DNA from: Bacteroidetes bacterium HGW-Bacteroidetes-5
GTDB taxonomy: Bacteria > Bacteroidota > Bacteroidia > Bacteroidales > UBA932
Direction of reading: 5' to 3'
Length of the DNA stretch: 64,000 bases
NCBI GenBank assembly: GCA_002842515.1
Contig: PHDC01000001.1
Span: forward strand, 620,001-684,000
The position numbers were made by a program, and so were the translations under genes. Positions 40,902-49,447 of the stretch are shown one piece after another. The notes under the pieces were generated by a model, which saw only the letters and a list, made by a program, of their open reading frames with translations, made no database searches and was not told where the DNA came from. Position 1 is the stretch's first letter, and each line of letters begins with the position of its first letter.

Positions 40902-41789
40902 TTATTCGGTACTTGGTTTTCTATAAAAGTCATTCAATGAATTAGTATAATAACTATAGTCTATTTTATAGCGTCGTTGAAAAATTCGTGGTTCTTTATA
41001 TCCTACAGGCACCAAAGTAATTTTAGTCATTCCGTTGATTGTCTTTATTTTGCTGGAATTTAGTGTTTTTTGGTCAAACAAAACATCAAAATAGAATAAA
41101 TATTTTCCTACCCATTTAATATAATTGTCTGAATCCTCCTTGGTCAGTTCTCCTTGCTTGTTAATAAGCTTTAATTCCGCATTTTTGTTGAATATCTCTT
41201 TTTGAAATTCTACGCCATTTAATGGGTATCCGTTTAAAGTCGGAATAATATTAAATTGAGGGTCTATAAAAATCCACTTGTCAAGCTCTTTAGAATATAC
41301 CTCACTAACAACGTGTCCTGCTCCACGCATTACTTTTTCTACATCTCTTGTTTTTAGTCCCAATGTTCTGGCTGGTATTCCAACACTGTTAAGGGCGGCC
41401 GTCGCGACAATGCCATACTCTACACAACGAAATCGTTTCCCTTCCTGAGCTTCTTTTAAAATTGTTAAAGCATCTTGTTTTGTTGGATTATTACTTCCAT
41501 TGTGCACCCACTGCTTGCTTGTCCAATCTAAGATACTCTTGATTTTATCAATGTCGCTCTTTTCTCCATTCACTAAAAGTTCTATATTATACTCGTTTTT
41601 TAGCTCACGCAGATATTCGTTACCTAAAGTGTCCGAATAATAAAATTCATAAAGATTATTCGGAGATTCTTTTGAATAAGATATCTCTTTCAATTTGCTT
41701 GAAGGACTTACATTAACAAATTGATAAAATGATGAACAGCTGCTTAATAAAACACAGCTAAATAAAACAACAAAAGAGTTTTTTACCAT
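40902..41789 (-). CDS. Transglutaminase-like lipoprotein
   Basis: This 295-residue protein has a lipoprotein signal with lipobox LLSSC (Cys near 18). The transglutaminase-like core (about 85-190) shows the catalytic Cys in RFRCVEYGIVATAAL, His in GAGHVVSEVYS and Asp in WIFIDPQFNI. Bacterial members are usually proteases or cross-linking enzymes at the envelope; none can be singled out. It is the first gene of the 41789-39253 run and is AT-rich like its neighbours. Confidence 0.88.
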   Translation of the reverse strand: MVKNSFVVLFSCVLLSSCSSFYQFVNVSPSSKLKEISYSKESPNNLYEFYYSDTLGNEYLRELKNEYNIELLVNGEKSDIDKIKSILDWTSKQWVHNGSNNPTKQDALTILKEAQEGKRFRCVEYGIVATAALNSVGIPARTLGLKTRDVEKVMRGAGHVVSEVYSKELDKWIFIDPQFNIIPTLNGYPLNGVEFQKEIFNKNAELKLINKQGELTKEDSDNYIKWVGKYLFYFDVLFDQKTLNSSKIKTINGMTKITLVPVGYKEPRIFQRRYKIDYSYYTNSLNDFYRKPSTE

Positions 41790-41868
41790 ATATCTGTTTT
41801 TAAATTATATTAAATTGCACTTATTCTTTTAAAACAAAGGTTTAAAGATTTGGCATTGTTTAAGATCA

Positions 41869-41985
41869 TTAGGTTGAAAGGGTTCCCATCAAGTCCAGCC
41901 CGTCTTCCGGATTGTTAATGATAATTTCATCCTAAGTAACCTCGGCAATTATTGTGTCGTTAATATTATGAGTTATAACTTTCAT
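41869..41985 (-). pseudogene. Truncated, decayed copy of the DUF4180 gene
   Basis: 101 nt here (41885-41985) match the 5' part of the intact DUF4180 gene (42646-42746) with three differences, and the last 15-16 nt match its 3' end including the stop codon. The middle, about 240 nt, is deleted. One of the differences turns a Ser codon into a TAG at 41932-41934. The copy therefore encodes nothing useful. Confidence 0.9.
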
Positions 41986-42043
41986 CAATAAAAATAAATT
42001 GATCTCCTAACATAAGTGAGATTAGGTGCACTATTTGCTGAAT

Positions 42044-42274
42044 TTAGATCCCTTTTGGATTCTTAAGTTTTTCATTTATCTCATTCAACTTCTTAATTAT
42101 CTCCATATTTGAGTTAGCAGTTCTATGGCTCATTATTATTATTTTAATTGAGACCAACAATATTCCAGATTCAAGTAATAAATCTTTTGTTAAACCGGTA
42201 GTAAAAAGTGCTATTGCAAAAAGAATGAATGTAGTTGCAATTACCAATATATTTCCAAAGTGATTTTTTTTCAT
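42044..42274 (-). CDS. Small two-helix membrane protein, unknown
   Basis: A 76-residue frame opens at ATG 42274. Residues 7-27 and about 30-48 are hydrophobic helices, followed by a charged, probably coiled-coil tail (MEIIKKLNEINEKLKNPKG). I recognise no family. It lies between the intact and decayed DUF4180 copies. It may have been carried between them by the duplication. Confidence 0.6.
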   Translation of the reverse strand: MKKNHFGNILVIATTFILFAIALFTTGLTKDLLLESGILLVSIKIIIMSHRTANSNMEIIKKLNEINEKLKNPKGI

Positions 42275-42386
42275 TATAATGTCATTTTTATAACGTATAA
42301 ATTAAGTGTAATTTTTCTGATCGCGCAATAATATTTGCTATGTTACAATTGTAAAAACACATTAATAATTCTGATGTTAAAGTTCA

Positions 42387-42746
42387 TTAGGTTGAAAGGA
42401 TTTTTATAGCATCTGCAGTAGAAGTAACAAAAATAATTTGTTTGCCTTTGTTGCTTTCATAAATGAAATCAGTTAAACTTTTACTTGTGCGTTTAGAGAA
42501 GTCGCCAACTATTGCCAAACGAATGCGATAAGTTGAAAATTTTTGAAGAATTTCTCCTGCAATTCCATTTTTAAGATCAAAAAAGTCAGATGTGATGTTC
42601 TTTTCATTAATGACAATTCTGTCGAAGCCTTGATAGTACAGGTTTCCCATCAAGTCCAGCCCGTCTTCCGGATTGTTAATGATAATTTCATCCGAAGTAA
42701 CCTCGGCAATTATTGTGTCGTTAATATTATGAGTTACAATTTTCAT
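42387..42746 (-). CDS. DUF4180 protein
   Basis: I take the ATG at 42746 (119 residues) since the extension to 42758 would start at TTG and the duplicated copy is similar only from this ATG. Conserved DUF4180 segments are visible: NPEDGLDLMGNLYYQGFDRIVI, FFDLKNGIAGEILQKF, LAIVGDFSKRTSKSLTDFI and ESNKGKQIIFV. The pattern is close to STAS-like alpha/beta domains. DUF4180 has no known role; related genes are often mobile or near regulators. Confidence 0.9.
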   Translation of the reverse strand: MKIVTHNINDTIIAEVTSDEIIINNPEDGLDLMGNLYYQGFDRIVINEKNITSDFFDLKNGIAGEILQKFSTYRIRLAIVGDFSKRTSKSLTDFIYESNKGKQIIFVTSTADAIKILST

Positions 42747-42876
42747 CTGTAGATTCAAGTGTAGAAGAGGTCTCAGGCTATGGAGCGTAAAATTATGATT
42801 TTAATATATTTTGCCCAAATAATTATGAAATATTTTACTGTAATTGTTTTACTATTAACAGAAACAAGCAAGATAG

Positions 42877-43017
42877 TTTTTTGCAGTCAATAACAAAAAA
42901 GGCTATATCGGTGTTAGCAAAGGAAAACATTGGCTCCCGAATAGGGACGGGACCCGCCGCAGGTGGGGAGGATTTTCCGAGCTAACACCGGAAGCCGTTG
43001 TTATTGACCGCAAAAAA
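42877..43017. ncRNA. 141-nt nested hairpin element; possible structured RNA or small repeat element
   Basis: Nested complementary arms nearly cover the whole element: 42877-42896 with 42998-43017 (20 nt, one mismatch), 42901-42903 with 42994-42996, 42909-42918 with 42981-42990 (10 bp), 42922-42927 with 42973-42978, and 42934-42938 with 42966-42970; a GGG/CCC-rich tip remains. This rod-like shape resembles 6S RNA in outline, but an inverted-repeat mobile element is equally possible. It lies between the DUF4180 gene and the tRNA-fMet terminator. The strand is not determined. Confidence 0.45.
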
Positions 43018-43042
43018 AAGCTGCCTGATATTTCAGACAGCT
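43012..43042 (-). terminator. Terminator of tRNA-fMet
   Basis: On the minus strand AGCTGTCTGA-AATA-TCAGGCAGCT (one mismatch) is followed by a run of eight T residues. It starts 8 nt after the tRNA 3' end. Confidence 0.85.
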
Positions 43043-43049
43043 CTTTAAG

Positions 43050-43122
<73 letters not shown>

Positions 43123-43207
43123 GTATATTTCTTATGTTGGTAATGTCAATTTTTTAACGGGCTACAAAGATAAAGCAATATCCGTCAGAATCCAAATTTA
43201 ATTTCCG

Positions 43208-44566
43208 TTAATTAGAGAAAAAGGCTATTAACTCATTAATAGAGAACGTTTTTTGCTCCCCTGTTTTAAGTTCTTTCAGGTTCATAATCCCCTTAGATAC
43301 CTCCTCTTCTCCCACAATAACAAGATATGGTATGGCTCTTTTGTCTGCGTAGTCAAACTGTTTTTTGAGTTTTGTTGTCTCGGTATAGATCTCTGCAACC
43401 ACCCCTTGTGCCCTGAGGAGTTTTAAGATTGGTATTATAAACTCCTGCTCCTTTTCGCCCAAGTTGGCAAAAAGAACCTTGGTTCCTCCGGCAGCCTCAG
43501 CCGGGAACTTATCTAGGGCCAGCAGTACATCATAGATACGGTCTGCCCCGAACGAGATACCAACTCCCGACACTCCGGGAAGACCAAAGATACCGGTAAG
43601 ATCGTCATACCTGCCCCCTCCGCAAATACTCCCTATCTCAACCCCTTTTGCCTTTACTTCAAAGATGGCCCCTGTATAGTAGTTGAGCCCCCTGGCAAGC
43701 GAAAGATCCAGTTCACACTCCCGGTCTACCCCGGCAATAGAGATGAGTTCAAACATCCGGGTAAGTTCGTCCAGCCCAAGAGTACCCACTGCAGATGAAG
43801 AGAGAATTGGCCTCATAGCCTCAAGTTTTTTGGCTGTTGACCCGCTAAGGAGCAAAATCGGCTCAATTTTGTTTATTGCCTCTGTCTCAATACCTCTTGA
43901 GAAGAGCTCTTTTTTAACCTCTTCCAGCCCTATCTTATCAATCTTGTCAATTGCAATAGTTATATCGGTGAGTTTATCGGGATGCCCTATCACCTCTGCA
44001 ATCCCGGAGAGAACCTTTCTGTTATTGATCTTTATTGTCACCCCAACTCCCAGAGAACGAAAGATGGCATCTGTTATCTGAACAAGTTCAAGCTCGTTAA
44101 GCAGAGAGTTGCTGCCGATAACATCTACATCGCACTGGTAAAACTCCCTGTAGCGCCCCTTTTGAGGACGATCTGCACGCCATACGGGTTGAATCTGATA
44201 CCTCTTGAACGGAAACACTATCTCATTCTGATGCTGCACCACAAAACGGGCAAAAGGTACAGTAAGATCATACCTGAGCCCCTTCTCACAAACCTTGAGT
44301 GAAAGAGAATTGCTATTTGAAAGCATAGATGGCTCCACGCCTGCAAACGCATCTCCGGAGTTGAGCACTTTAAAGAGCAGGCGGTCTCCCTCTTCGCCAT
44401 ATTTACCTAGCAGAGATGTAAGATTTTCCATTGCCGGAGTCTCAATCGGAGAGTATCCGTACAATTTAAAAGTACTTCTGATTGTGTTGAAAATATAGTC
44501 TCTGCGGGCCATCTCCACAGGTCCGAAATCTCTTGTTCCTTTAGGTATTGAGGGTTTTTGTGCCAT
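43208..44566 (-). CDS. hisS: Histidyl-tRNA synthetase
   Basis: HisRS charges tRNA-His. I use the ATG at 44566 (452 residues, start [15 protein letters not shown]); the TTG three codons earlier lies too near the promoter. Visible motifs: motif 2 around [19 protein letters not shown], the His-binding [14 protein letters not shown] and CGGGRYDDL, motif 3 around [10 protein letters not shown], and the C-terminal anticodon domain. Confidence 0.97.
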   Translation of the reverse strand: MAQKPSIPKGTRDFGPVEMARRDYIFNTIRSTFKLYGYSPIETPAMENLTSLLGKYGEEGDRLLFKVLNSGDAFAGVEPSMLSNSNSLSLKVCEKGLRYDLTVPFARFVVQHQNEIVFPFKRYQIQPVWRADRPQKGRYREFYQCDVDVIGSNSLLNELELVQITDAIFRSLGVGVTIKINNRKVLSGIAEVIGHPDKLTDITIAIDKIDKIGLEEVKKELFSRGIETEAINKIEPILLLSGSTAKKLEAMRPILSSSAVGTLGLDELTRMFELISIAGVDRECELDLSLARGLNYYTGAIFEVKAKGVEIGSICGGGRYDDLTGIFGLPGVSGVGISFGADRIYDVLLALDKFPAEAAGGTKVLFANLGEKEQEFIIPILKLLRAQGVVAEIYTETTKLKKQFDYADKRAIPYLVIVGEEEVSKGIMNLKELKTGEQKTFSINELIAFFSN

Positions 44567-44587
44567 TACATCCAATTATTAAACCCG

Positions 44588-44595
44588 CAAATTTA
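44588..44595 (-). promoter_or_regulatory. -7 box for hisS
   Basis: TAAATTTG on the minus strand fits TAnnTTTG, with a leader of about 17 nt to the ATG at 44566. Confidence 0.5.
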
Positions 44596-44609
44596 GTCAA
44601 AAAAGTTGT

Positions 44610-45995
44610 TTATTTGCTCTGCAGATATATATCAATTGCCTCTGCCGCTTTTCGTCCGGCACCCATAGCAAGAATTACAGTAGCAGCTCCGGTTACAACA
44701 TCACCTCCGGCAAATACTCCGGGACGGGTTGTAGCCCCGCTCTCATCTGCCACAAGGCAATCCCAGCGATTTGTCTGCAGGCCGGGAGTGGTTGTTGCAA
44801 TAAGTGGGTTTGGAGATGTACCAAGTGACATAATCACCACATCTGTTTCTATATCGAAATTTGAATCGGGAATAGGTACAGGAGACCTTCTTCCGCTGGC
44901 ATCCGGCTCTCCAAGCTCCATTTTAATACAGGTTAACCCTCTTACCCAGCCCTTTTCGTCACCAAGAACCTCTACCGGGTTTGTAAGCATTCTAAAAACT
45001 ATCCCCTCCTCCTTTGCGTGGTGGACCTCCTCTACTCTGGCCGGCAACTCCTTCTCAGTTCTGCGGTAAACCACAGTTACCTGAGCACCCAGACGCTGTG
45101 CAGTACGCGCAGCATCCATTGCCACATTTCCACCGCCAACAACAGCAACCCTCTTTCCAACATATATTGGAGTTTCATACTCGGGATCGTATGCTCTCAT
45201 AAGGTTACTTCTGGTTAAAAACTCATTTGCAGATACAACCGCATTGAGATTCTCCCCCGGAATACCCATAAATTTAGGCAGTCCTGCTCCGGAACCGATA
45301 AAGATTGCAGAGAACCCCTCATCATCCATAAGTGAATCGATTGTAACTGTTCTGCCCACAACTACATTGGTCTCAATTTTAACCCCAAGCGAGCGTACAT
45401 TGTCGATCTCTGCCTTCACTACATCCTCCTTGGGAAGACGAAACTCCGGGATACCATATTGTAAAACACCACCCGGTTCGTGAAGAGCTTCAAAAATTGT
45501 TACATCATAACCCATCTTCGCAAGGTCGGTTGCGCAGGCTATTCCTGCCGGTCCGCTGCCTATTACGGCAACACTCTTGCCGTTAAGAGGTTTACGGTCT
45601 GTAAATTTAATCCCCTTCTCACGACTCCAGTCTGCCACGAATCTCTCCAGTTTTCCAATTGCAACAGGCTCTCCTTTAACTCCAAGAATACATTTCCCTT
45701 CGCACTGGGACTCCTGAGGGCACACCCTTCCGCAAACAGCGGGCAGTGAACTGTCTGTAAAAAGAATCCTCGCAGCCTCTTCAAAGTTGCCCAGCTCCAC
45801 CTGGTAGATAAATTGAGGAATCTGAATATTGACAGGACAATCCTTAACGCAGGCCGGATTCTTGCAACCTAAACATCTTGAGGCCTCCAGCATAGCCTCC
45901 TCTTCGTTATATCCAAAACAAACCTCACTAAAATTCTTAACCCTCTCTTTGGGGTCCTGCTCCCTAACCGGAACTCTTGGTATCTTGTTTCTCAT
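44610..45995 (-). CDS. nfnB: GltD-like flavoprotein, NfnB-type large subunit
   Basis: The 461-residue protein has the N-terminal Cys clusters for two [4Fe-4S] centres (CLGCKNPACVKDCPVNI, CGRVCPQESQCEGKC), an FAD site (AVIGSGPAGIACATDLA) and an NADPH site (AVVGGGNVAMDAARTA). It matches the stand-alone glutamate synthase small-subunit-like proteins often named GltA or SudA. Next to a PyrK-like partner (30 nt upstream) it fits NfnB of the electron-bifurcating NADH-dependent ferredoxin:NADP+ oxidoreductase. Sulfide dehydrogenase is an alternative name for the same pair. Confidence 0.9.
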   Translation of the reverse strand: MRNKIPRVPVREQDPKERVKNFSEVCFGYNEEEAMLEASRCLGCKNPACVKDCPVNIQIPQFIYQVELGNFEEAARILFTDSSLPAVCGRVCPQESQCEGKCILGVKGEPVAIGKLERFVADWSREKGIKFTDRKPLNGKSVAVIGSGPAGIACATDLAKMGYDVTIFEALHEPGGVLQYGIPEFRLPKEDVVKAEIDNVRSLGVKIETNVVVGRTVTIDSLMDDEGFSAIFIGSGAGLPKFMGIPGENLNAVVSANEFLTRSNLMRAYDPEYETPIYVGKRVAVVGGGNVAMDAARTAQRLGAQVTVVYRRTEKELPARVEEVHHAKEEGIVFRMLTNPVEVLGDEKGWVRGLTCIKMELGEPDASGRRSPVPIPDSNFDIETDVVIMSLGTSPNPLIATTTPGLQTNRWDCLVADESGATTRPGVFAGGDVVTGAATVILAMGAGRKAAEAIDIYLQSK

Positions 45996-46025
45996 AAAAT
46001 CTCTGAATAATATTTTTTACCCGGG

Positions 46026-46886
46026 TTACTGCTGCCGCTCTATCCCAATTTTACATTTATGGTCGGCCTGCTGCTCGATGTTTTTGTACATCCCTTGACG
46101 TCTCATAGCCTCCTCAAAATCTACAAGATAAGCATCAAATTCCGGACCGTCTACACACGCAAATTTCGTCTTGCTCCCAACTGAAACACGGCAAGCTCCA
46201 CACATTCCGGTACCGTCTACCATAAGGGTATTCAAACTCACAATGAGCGGAAGATTATAGGGTTTTGCAGTAAGAGTTACAAACTTCATCATAATCATAG
46301 GTCCTATTGCAACAGCCTGGTCGTATCTCTCTCCCCTGTCCAGCAGCTCTTTGAGCATCTCGGTCACCAAACCTTTTTTCCCGTATGAGCCGTCATCGGT
46401 GCAGATATAGAGATTGTCGCAGATAGATCTCATCTCCTGTTCGAAGATTACCATATCTTTACTCTTAGCCCCGATTATTACATCTACTTTTGCACCCATT
46501 GAGTGAAGAAACTTCACCTGAGGGTAAACCGGAGCCGTTCCCAGACCACCGGCAATAAATATAAATCGTTTTGCAGATAACTCCTCTCTTGACATATGTA
46601 TAAACTCCGACGGTTGACCCAAAGGGCCTGCGAAATCTACAAAAGAGTCCCCTTCATCCATATTGCAGATTCTTCTGCTGGATGCACCCACAACCTGGGT
46701 TACTATTGTTACCGTTCCCTTCTCACTATCGAAATCACAAACAGTAAGAGGAATCCTCTCCCCCTTGTCGTGAACCCTTACTATAAGAAACTGCCCCGGC
46801 TTTGCAGAGCGCGCCATCCTTGGTGCATCTACATCCATAAGTGCAATCAAGGGTGTTAGGAATTTTTTCCTGACAATTTTATACAT
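46026..46886 (-). CDS. nfnA: PyrK-like FAD/NAD-binding protein, NfnA-type small subunit
   Basis: The 286-residue protein has the ferredoxin-reductase fold: an FAD-binding barrel (GQFLIVRVHDKGERIPLTV), an NAD domain (FIAGGLGTAPVYPQVK) and a C-terminal [2Fe-2S] Cys cluster (GTGMCGACRVSVGSKTKFACVDGPEF). Dihydroorotate dehydrogenase PyrK, SudB and NfnA share this pattern; the adjacent GltD-like gene favours NfnA. The pair would link NADH, NADPH and ferredoxin pools in an anaerobe. Confidence 0.9.
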   Translation of the reverse strand: MYKIVRKKFLTPLIALMDVDAPRMARSAKPGQFLIVRVHDKGERIPLTVCDFDSEKGTVTIVTQVVGASSRRICNMDEGDSFVDFAGPLGQPSEFIHMSREELSAKRFIFIAGGLGTAPVYPQVKFLHSMGAKVDVIIGAKSKDMVIFEQEMRSICDNLYICTDDGSYGKKGLVTEMLKELLDRGERYDQAVAIGPMIMMKFVTLTAKPYNLPLIVSLNTLMVDGTGMCGACRVSVGSKTKFACVDGPEFDAYLVDFEEAMRRQGMYKNIEQQADHKCKIGIERQQ

Positions 46887-46904
46887 AAACCAATATTACT
46901 GGGT

Positions 46905-46947
46905 AAAAAAATATCGCACCCGCAAATAAGATATGCAAGGTGCGATA
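46905..46947 (-). terminator. Rho-independent terminator after the GH9-deacetylase gene
   Basis: TATCGCACC (46947-46939 on minus) pairs with GGTGCGATA (46920-46912) over 9 bp with an 18-nt loop and runs into a T-rich tract ending near 46905. It closes the transcript that ends at 46976. Confidence 0.85.
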
Positions 46948-46975
46948 CAAAGTTATAAATTGTATTTAAAAAATA

Positions 46976-49447
46976 TCAAAAACGCTCAAAATTATATCCC
47001 AATCTCTTTAATCTTTTAATAATATCTTCCAGTTTATCATATAACCTGTCTGTACGGCTATCCTCCACACCCGGGTGAATAAGAATAATCGCCCCGTTTA
47101 GCCCCTCTTTTTTCTCAAAAGCGAAGAGTTTATCTATGAGTTCGGAGCTGGATCTGTAGTTCTTCATATCCGGAGTGGTATAGTCGGCCGGAGTGGCTGT
47201 GCCCGGGGTAAAATTCATTGTCTTTAATCCGAGCCGGGAGGCGACATTTACAGACTCTTTATTGTACCATTCGTAAGGAGGAAGATACCAGGGAGCATCC
47301 TTTAGGCCAATACCGAATTTTGCCAGTTCGTCATAATTTCTCTTTATATCTGTTGCAAGGCTATCTGTTGTAACAAGAGATTTATCCCTTTTATCCCACG
47401 GTGCATACAAAATATGTCTGTCTGAATGTGCTCCGGTATAGTGACCCTCCTTTATAATTCTCTCAATCATACCCTTTTGCTCTTTTAATCTCAAAAAGTT
47501 ACCGGTTAAAAAGAAAGATCCTTTAATCTTGTTTCTCTTTAGAGTCTTCAGTACTTTATCTCCCCCCTGAAACATTGAATCTGCAGAGAAGATAAGATAG
47601 ATAGTCTTAGATGCGGGATTTAATCTCACTACCGCTCCCCAGTTATCTTTTACCGTTGAGAGCTCTTTACCCTCCTGCTCCATTGCTGCAAAGTAGTAAC
47701 ACAAACCTGCAGTACCGTCCATCGTAGGCTCGTTGGAGGAGTAGTCTCCAATATCGTCGTGATATACAGCTTTTCCATTGTTGAATATGGCGTATGAATC
47801 GGGTTTGGTAAGAGCATTTCCTGCTCTGGTTAGAAAGAGGTTCCTCTCGATTGGACCATCTATAAGCCCTCCGTATGTGAGATCTCCATTGTGTCTGGTG
47901 TATGAAGAGTGAGGCTGATCCGGATAATCGCCCCCTTCTGGAAAACCGACAATCATAGAGGTTCCCCACGGGTTGCATCCAAACAGCCAGTCACGCAAAG
48001 CACACTCCATCTCATAATAGCTGTTGTCTCCCGATGCTTTTCTGTAGAGGTGTGCGTGAGTTATAGCTGCAGATACAAGGTTGCTGGAGCACCACAAAAA
48101 TGGAATGCCGAAAACAAAAGGGTCCTCCCCGGCTCTCTTTTTAAGATGTTCAAGCCCATCACGCATAAAGCCCAGATACTTATCTCTGGTTGCTTTGTCG
48201 GAAGAGTTTGCCAAATAGTAGTGTCCCAAATTTAAAAAAGGGTAAAACTGATAGTGTCTCCCGCGACCCAGCTCCATCCAGGGAGTTACCGGCTCCAACT
48301 CTCCCCAGTAATCTGCCTTTTTGCGCCACTCGGGATCTTTATTGTAGTTGTACATTGTGGCAGCTGCCAGTTCAATATCATCAACATAAGTATCCTCTTC
48401 GTAGAAGTATGGCGACTTTAGACAAGCTGTTTGGGTATTTCCCGGAAATTCAACAGCAAAATCAAACGCCTGAATAGATTTCTCTCTCATTTTTGATGCA
48501 AATTCGGGATCAATATCTTTAAAAACCTGTGCACCCATTGCAAAACTCGAAGAGAACTTTCCTGCCGTAGATGCCACTCCGGTAGTTCTGTTTATATGCT
48601 TACCCAACCCCTGGGGTTTACCGGTTACAAAATAGACCGGGCGCCCTGTTCCGGGACCCCAACCGTAATCTACCAAATCATTCTGCGGAAGACGAAATCC
48701 TGCGTGGTCTCTGTCATCTGCAATCTGATTAAACATAACCTTATCTTCGGGATTCATCTTCATAAGCCAATCCAGACCCCAGCGTATCTCGTCTAGAATA
48801 TCCGGAACGCCATTTGAGCCGGCCCTGCCTCTGCTGTCATAAAGATCTTTGAAAACAGATTTATCTTTTTGCTGCTCCCAGGCGAACATCATATGATAGA
48901 CAGTTGTCGCAGATGTGGTTTGGTATTGCAGATAGTCTGTGGCATCGTGCCACCCTCCCCTTACATCTATCTTCTCGCCGCTCCTTGTAGGGTGATCGAC
49001 AATAAAGCCGTCGTGCTGGTGGCATAACACTCCTGTATAGGGATTATCTCCGCATCTCTGCTGCCTCATATAGACTAGCATAAAATCTGCAAGGCCTTCA
49101 TAGGAATCTGAGGCAATTTTAAAATTTGGAGACTTAACTCCGTTGGAGATTATATAGTACCCCCCCTCTCTTTTTAGATTAGAGAAGTCAAACCGGAATG
49201 CGCTCTTCATTCCCCACTCCGATGCTTTGGAAATTTTCCCGATGCCTTTAAAAACTTCTCTGTCTGTTAATGCATCAAACAATACAAAGTCCGGAGAAGA
49301 TTTCTCATTTAGAGAGATATAAACTGCCACTTTAATATCATTCGGGAGATATCCTGCCTGGTTAATCCGTATCCAGGATGTAGCATCATTTGCCGATAAT
49401 GTAAACGAAAGCAGTATCAGCGAAAGTAAAAGTGTGAGTTTTTTCAT
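46976..49447 (-). CDS. Exported fusion: GH9 endoglucanase-like plus polysaccharide deacetylase (NodB) domain
   Basis: The 823-residue protein has a signal peptide (1-19), a CelD-type Ig-like domain (about 25-112), a GH9 catalytic domain (about 115-610) and a C-terminal NodB domain (about 625-820). GH9 residues are kept: GGWHDATDYLQY carries the catalytic Asp pair and SSNEPTMDGTAG the acid Glu. In the NodB domain the metal His pair is kept (AHSDRH) and so is ILIHPG, but the first motif reads FSADS where TFDDG is usual (first Asp replaced by Ala), and the RPPY motif reads LPPY. Endo-beta-glucanase activity is likely; the deacetylase half is doubtful. It overlaps the upstream gene by 4 nt. Confidence 0.92.
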   Translation of the reverse strand: MKKLTLLLSLILLSFTLSANDATSWIRINQAGYLPNDIKVAVYISLNEKSSPDFVLFDALTDREVFKGIGKISKASEWGMKSAFRFDFSNLKREGGYYIISNGVKSPNFKIASDSYEGLADFMLVYMRQQRCGDNPYTGVLCHQHDGFIVDHPTRSGEKIDVRGGWHDATDYLQYQTTSATTVYHMMFAWEQQKDKSVFKDLYDSRGRAGSNGVPDILDEIRWGLDWLMKMNPEDKVMFNQIADDRDHAGFRLPQNDLVDYGWGPGTGRPVYFVTGKPQGLGKHINRTTGVASTAGKFSSSFAMGAQVFKDIDPEFASKMREKSIQAFDFAVEFPGNTQTACLKSPYFYEEDTYVDDIELAAATMYNYNKDPEWRKKADYWGELEPVTPWMELGRGRHYQFYPFLNLGHYYLANSSDKATRDKYLGFMRDGLEHLKKRAGEDPFVFGIPFLWCSSNLVSAAITHAHLYRKASGDNSYYEMECALRDWLFGCNPWGTSMIVGFPEGGDYPDQPHSSYTRHNGDLTYGGLIDGPIERNLFLTRAGNALTKPDSYAIFNNGKAVYHDDIGDYSSNEPTMDGTAGLCYYFAAMEQEGKELSTVKDNWGAVVRLNPASKTIYLIFSADSMFQGGDKVLKTLKRNKIKGSFFLTGNFLRLKEQKGMIERIIKEGHYTGAHSDRHILYAPWDKRDKSLVTTDSLATDIKRNYDELAKFGIGLKDAPWYLPPYEWYNKESVNVASRLGLKTMNFTPGTATPADYTTPDMKNYRSSSELIDKLFAFEKKEGLNGAIILIHPGVEDSRTDRLYDKLEDIIKRLKRLGYNFERF

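Noticed and set aside
41869-42746. The near-identical segments at 41885 and 42646 as ends of a mobile element
   Set aside because: They lie in the same coding frame of DUF4180 and include its start and stop, so gene duplication followed by deletion explains them better; no transposase is between them.
42877-43017. SRP RNA, RNase P RNA or tmRNA at the hairpin element
   Set aside because: The conserved SRP tetraloop region, the RNase P core and a tRNA-like Ala domain with tag frame are absent, and the size fits none of them.
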